NCBI GenBank assembly: GCA_023251155.1
Contig: JAHEZH010000021.1
Span: forward strand, 1-33,623
DNA: 33,623 nt
Direction of reading: 5' to 3'
Source: Flammeovirgaceae bacterium
GTDB lineage: Bacteria; Bacteroidota; Bacteroidia; Cytophagales; Cyclobacteriaceae
Shown here: in pieces, positions 32,360 through 33,623 of the stretch
How the letters are laid out: each line of letters starts with the position of its first letter
How positions within the stretch are numbered: position 1 is the stretch's first letter
The notes under the pieces: generated by a model
What the model saw: only the letters and a program-made list of their open reading frames with translations
Databases searched by the model: none
What the model was told of the DNA's origin: nothing
Position numbers and translations under genes: made by a program

Positions 32360-32665
32360 ATGAAAAAAGTAATCTTCGCAATTGTTGCAGGTGTAATGAG
32401 TGTCGGATTTGTTCAGGTAACAAATGCACAACGTCTGACTTCTCCTGATCAGGCATCGGCCACACAGACTGACGAAAAAGTTAAAATCAAAGTAGAAGAA
32501 CTTCCTGATGCCGTGAAGAATGCACTGGAAGGTGATGCTTACAAAGGATGGGCTGCAGATGCTGCCTATTTCAACAAAACCAAAAACTACTACGAAGTAG
32601 AAGTTAAGAAGGGAACTGAAACAAAGACGCTTAAGTTCTCCAAGGAAGGCGCTATTGTTGAGTAA
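32360..32665 (+). CDS. Small secreted PepSY-like protein (101 aa)
   Basis: Signal peptide 1-24 (ending VTNAQ), then a mature domain with EELPDAVKNALEGDAYKGW, YFNKTKNYYEVEVKKGTETKTLKFSKEGAIVE; the pattern of a helix (LPxxVKxxL) followed by a beta hairpin ending in F-x-x-x-G is that of PepSY-like domains in Bacteroidota periplasmic proteins. A function as inhibitor or ligand-binding module is inference. I start at the ATG at 32360 (signal peptide); an upstream TTG in frame at 32309 adds 17 non-signal residues. Flanked by terminators on both sides, so it has its own transcript. Confidence 0.8.
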   Translation: MKKVIFAIVAGVMSVGFVQVTNAQRLTSPDQASATQTDEKVKIKVEELPDAVKNALEGDAYKGWAADAAYFNKTKNYYEVEVKKGTETKTLKFSKEGAIVE

Positions 32666-32687
32666 TCCATAATAGTTATACCTTTTA

Positions 32688-32723
32688 GAGAAAAGCCGGA
32701 TCGAATCCGGCTTTTTCTTTTTT
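32688..32723 (+). terminator. Rho-independent terminator after the PepSY-like gene
   Basis: AAAGCCGGAT pairs with ATCCGGCTTT around a 3-base CGA loop, followed by TTCTTTTTT. It separates the secreted protein gene from the response regulator gene 60 bp further on. Confidence 0.88.
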
Positions 32724-32783
32724 ACTTTGAGCTGGAATACGGAATTGATTATTTTCCACTTCCGTGAGTATAAACTACCCTTG

Positions 32784-33623
32784 ATGGCAGCATTACTTTT
32801 AATAGAAGACGATCTTACCTTTAGCCGAATACTGGAGGGATTTTTAAGTAAGAACGGGCATACCGTAAAAGTTTGCCACACGGGTAAAGACGGCCTCCGC
32901 ATCGTACGGGAGCAGAAGTTTGATACGGTTCTGTTAGATTATCGGTTGCCAGATACGACAGGCCTTGAAGTGCTGGAGGGAATAAAAGCAGTTTCAGCTG
33001 AGACCGCAGTCATTATCATGACCGGCTTCTCCGATATACGTACCGCGGTAAAGGCAATGAAAGCAGGTGCGATGGAATACATTACCAAGCCGATCAATCC
33101 GGAGGAGTTATTAATGCTTCTCCAGCAATCGCTGCAACCCAAGCCCGATAAGGCAACGGTGAAAACGAAACTGGCAGCTAAAGCTTCTTCACTGGTACAA
33201 GGAGTAAGCGCTTCATCAAAACAGTTGTATGAGCATATACGCCTTGTAGCGCCTACTGACTTTACCGTGATCATAGAAGGTGAGAGTGGTACCGGAAAAG
33301 AAAATGTAGCACGATCAATTCACCGGCTTAGTAAGCGTGGAGAAGAAGCTTTCGTAGCGGTCGATTGTGGTGCCTTGTCAAAAGATCTTGCGGCTAGCGA
33401 ATTATTTGGTCACGTAAAGGGTGCCTTTACGGGGGCGCTCCATGATAAGCGGGGTCAGTTTGAAGAAGCCAACGGGGGTACTTTATTTTTGGATGAAGTA
33501 GGAAATCTTTCTTACGAAGTGCAGGTGAAACTACTACGCGCCATACAGGAAAGAATCATTTCACCGGTAGGAAGTAACAAAGAAGTGAAAGTAGATGTGC
33601 GGATTATCACCGCGACTAACGAT
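32784..33623 (+). CDS. Sigma-54-dependent response regulator (NtrC family), cut by window end
   Basis: The ATG at 32784 opens a frame of 280 codons to the window edge. Residues 1-120 are a receiver domain: acidic pair Asp9/Asp10, phosphoacceptor Asp52 in VLLDYRLP, Thr80 in MTGFS, and Lys102 in ITKPIN. From about 140 on is the AAA+ sigma-54 activation domain: Walker A GESGTGKE (166-173), the sigma-54-contacting GAFTGA loop (213-218), Walker [11 protein letters not shown] (231-240) and RIITATND near the end. It activates promoters bound by RpoN after phosphorylation. The C-terminal DNA-binding part is beyond the window. No sensor kinase precedes it here; it could be downstream. Confidence 0.93.
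   Translation, partial: MAALLLIEDDLTFSRILEGFLSKNGHTVKVCHTGKDGLRIVREQKFDTVLLDYRLPDTTGLEVLEGIKAVSAETAVIIMTGFSDIRTAVKAMKAGAMEYITKPINPEELLMLLQQSLQPKPDKATVKTKLAAKASSLVQGVSASSKQLYEHIRLVAPTDFTVIIEGESGTGKENVARSIHRLSKRGEEAFVAVDCGALSKDLAASELFGHVKGAFTGALHDKRGQFEEANGGTLFLDEVGNLSYEVQVKLLRAIQERIISPVGSNKEVKVDVRIITATND

Overview
The window reads as ordinary chromosome from a Bacteroidota bacterium, most likely of the Cytophagales. The reasons are a type IX secretion (T9SS) type B sorting domain, an S74 tail-fibre-like adhesin, a TPR sensor kinase, TAnnTTTG-type -7 elements, absence of clear Shine-Dalgarno sequences, and moderate, even base composition. No insertion sequence, integrase, phage block or CRISPR array is visible, and the only RNA gene seen is the 3' part of a 5S rRNA at the left edge.

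Layout. 1-120: end of an rRNA operon with its terminator. 245-2824: a large envelope-anchored protein of unknown function with a C-terminal propeller-like domain. 2798-6751 (minus): a 2,4-dienoyl-CoA reductase followed by bioF, bioD and bioA, probably one operon for the late steps of biotin synthesis (bioB and bioC lie elsewhere). 6888-9740: a small hypothetical gene, an OmpA-domain lipoprotein, a 55-residue PLDc_N-type membrane peptide and an MFS transporter. 9886-12599: a TPR histidine kinase and two tandem, mutually related, very basic secreted proteins. 12663-15105 (minus): a cystathionine gamma-synthase-type enzyme and an orphan ParA ATPase translationally coupled to a small linker-rich partner. 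15330-19045: an S74 fibre protein with near-perfect 213-bp internal repeats, then a T9SS type B cargo protein. 19038-21639 (minus): a 2-oxoacid dehydrogenase E2 and cinA. 21742-23779: an FMN alpha-hydroxyacid oxidase and a DUF4197 lipoprotein. 23782-29751 (minus): a membrane histidine kinase, the group folA/membrane protein/SDR, fmt, nth with an unusual metal-site motif, and a NamZ-type (DUF1343) muramidase. 29801-33623: a LolC/E-type permease with a TTG start, a coiled-coil lipoprotein, a small secreted PepSY-like protein and the first 280 codons of a sigma-54 response regulator cut by the window end.

Most genes are core metabolism, envelope or signalling. The parts least explained by known families are the ParA/partner pair (14108-15105), the paired basic proteins with degenerate EF-hand-like loops (12018-12599), the altered C-x4-H-x4-C-x2-C tail of endonuclease III (about 27977-28024), and a pair of GATCAAAAA direct repeats in front of the reductase/biotin operon. 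I see no clear-cut new defence or mobile system. All identifications come from reading the sequence and remembered family motifs; no database search was run.
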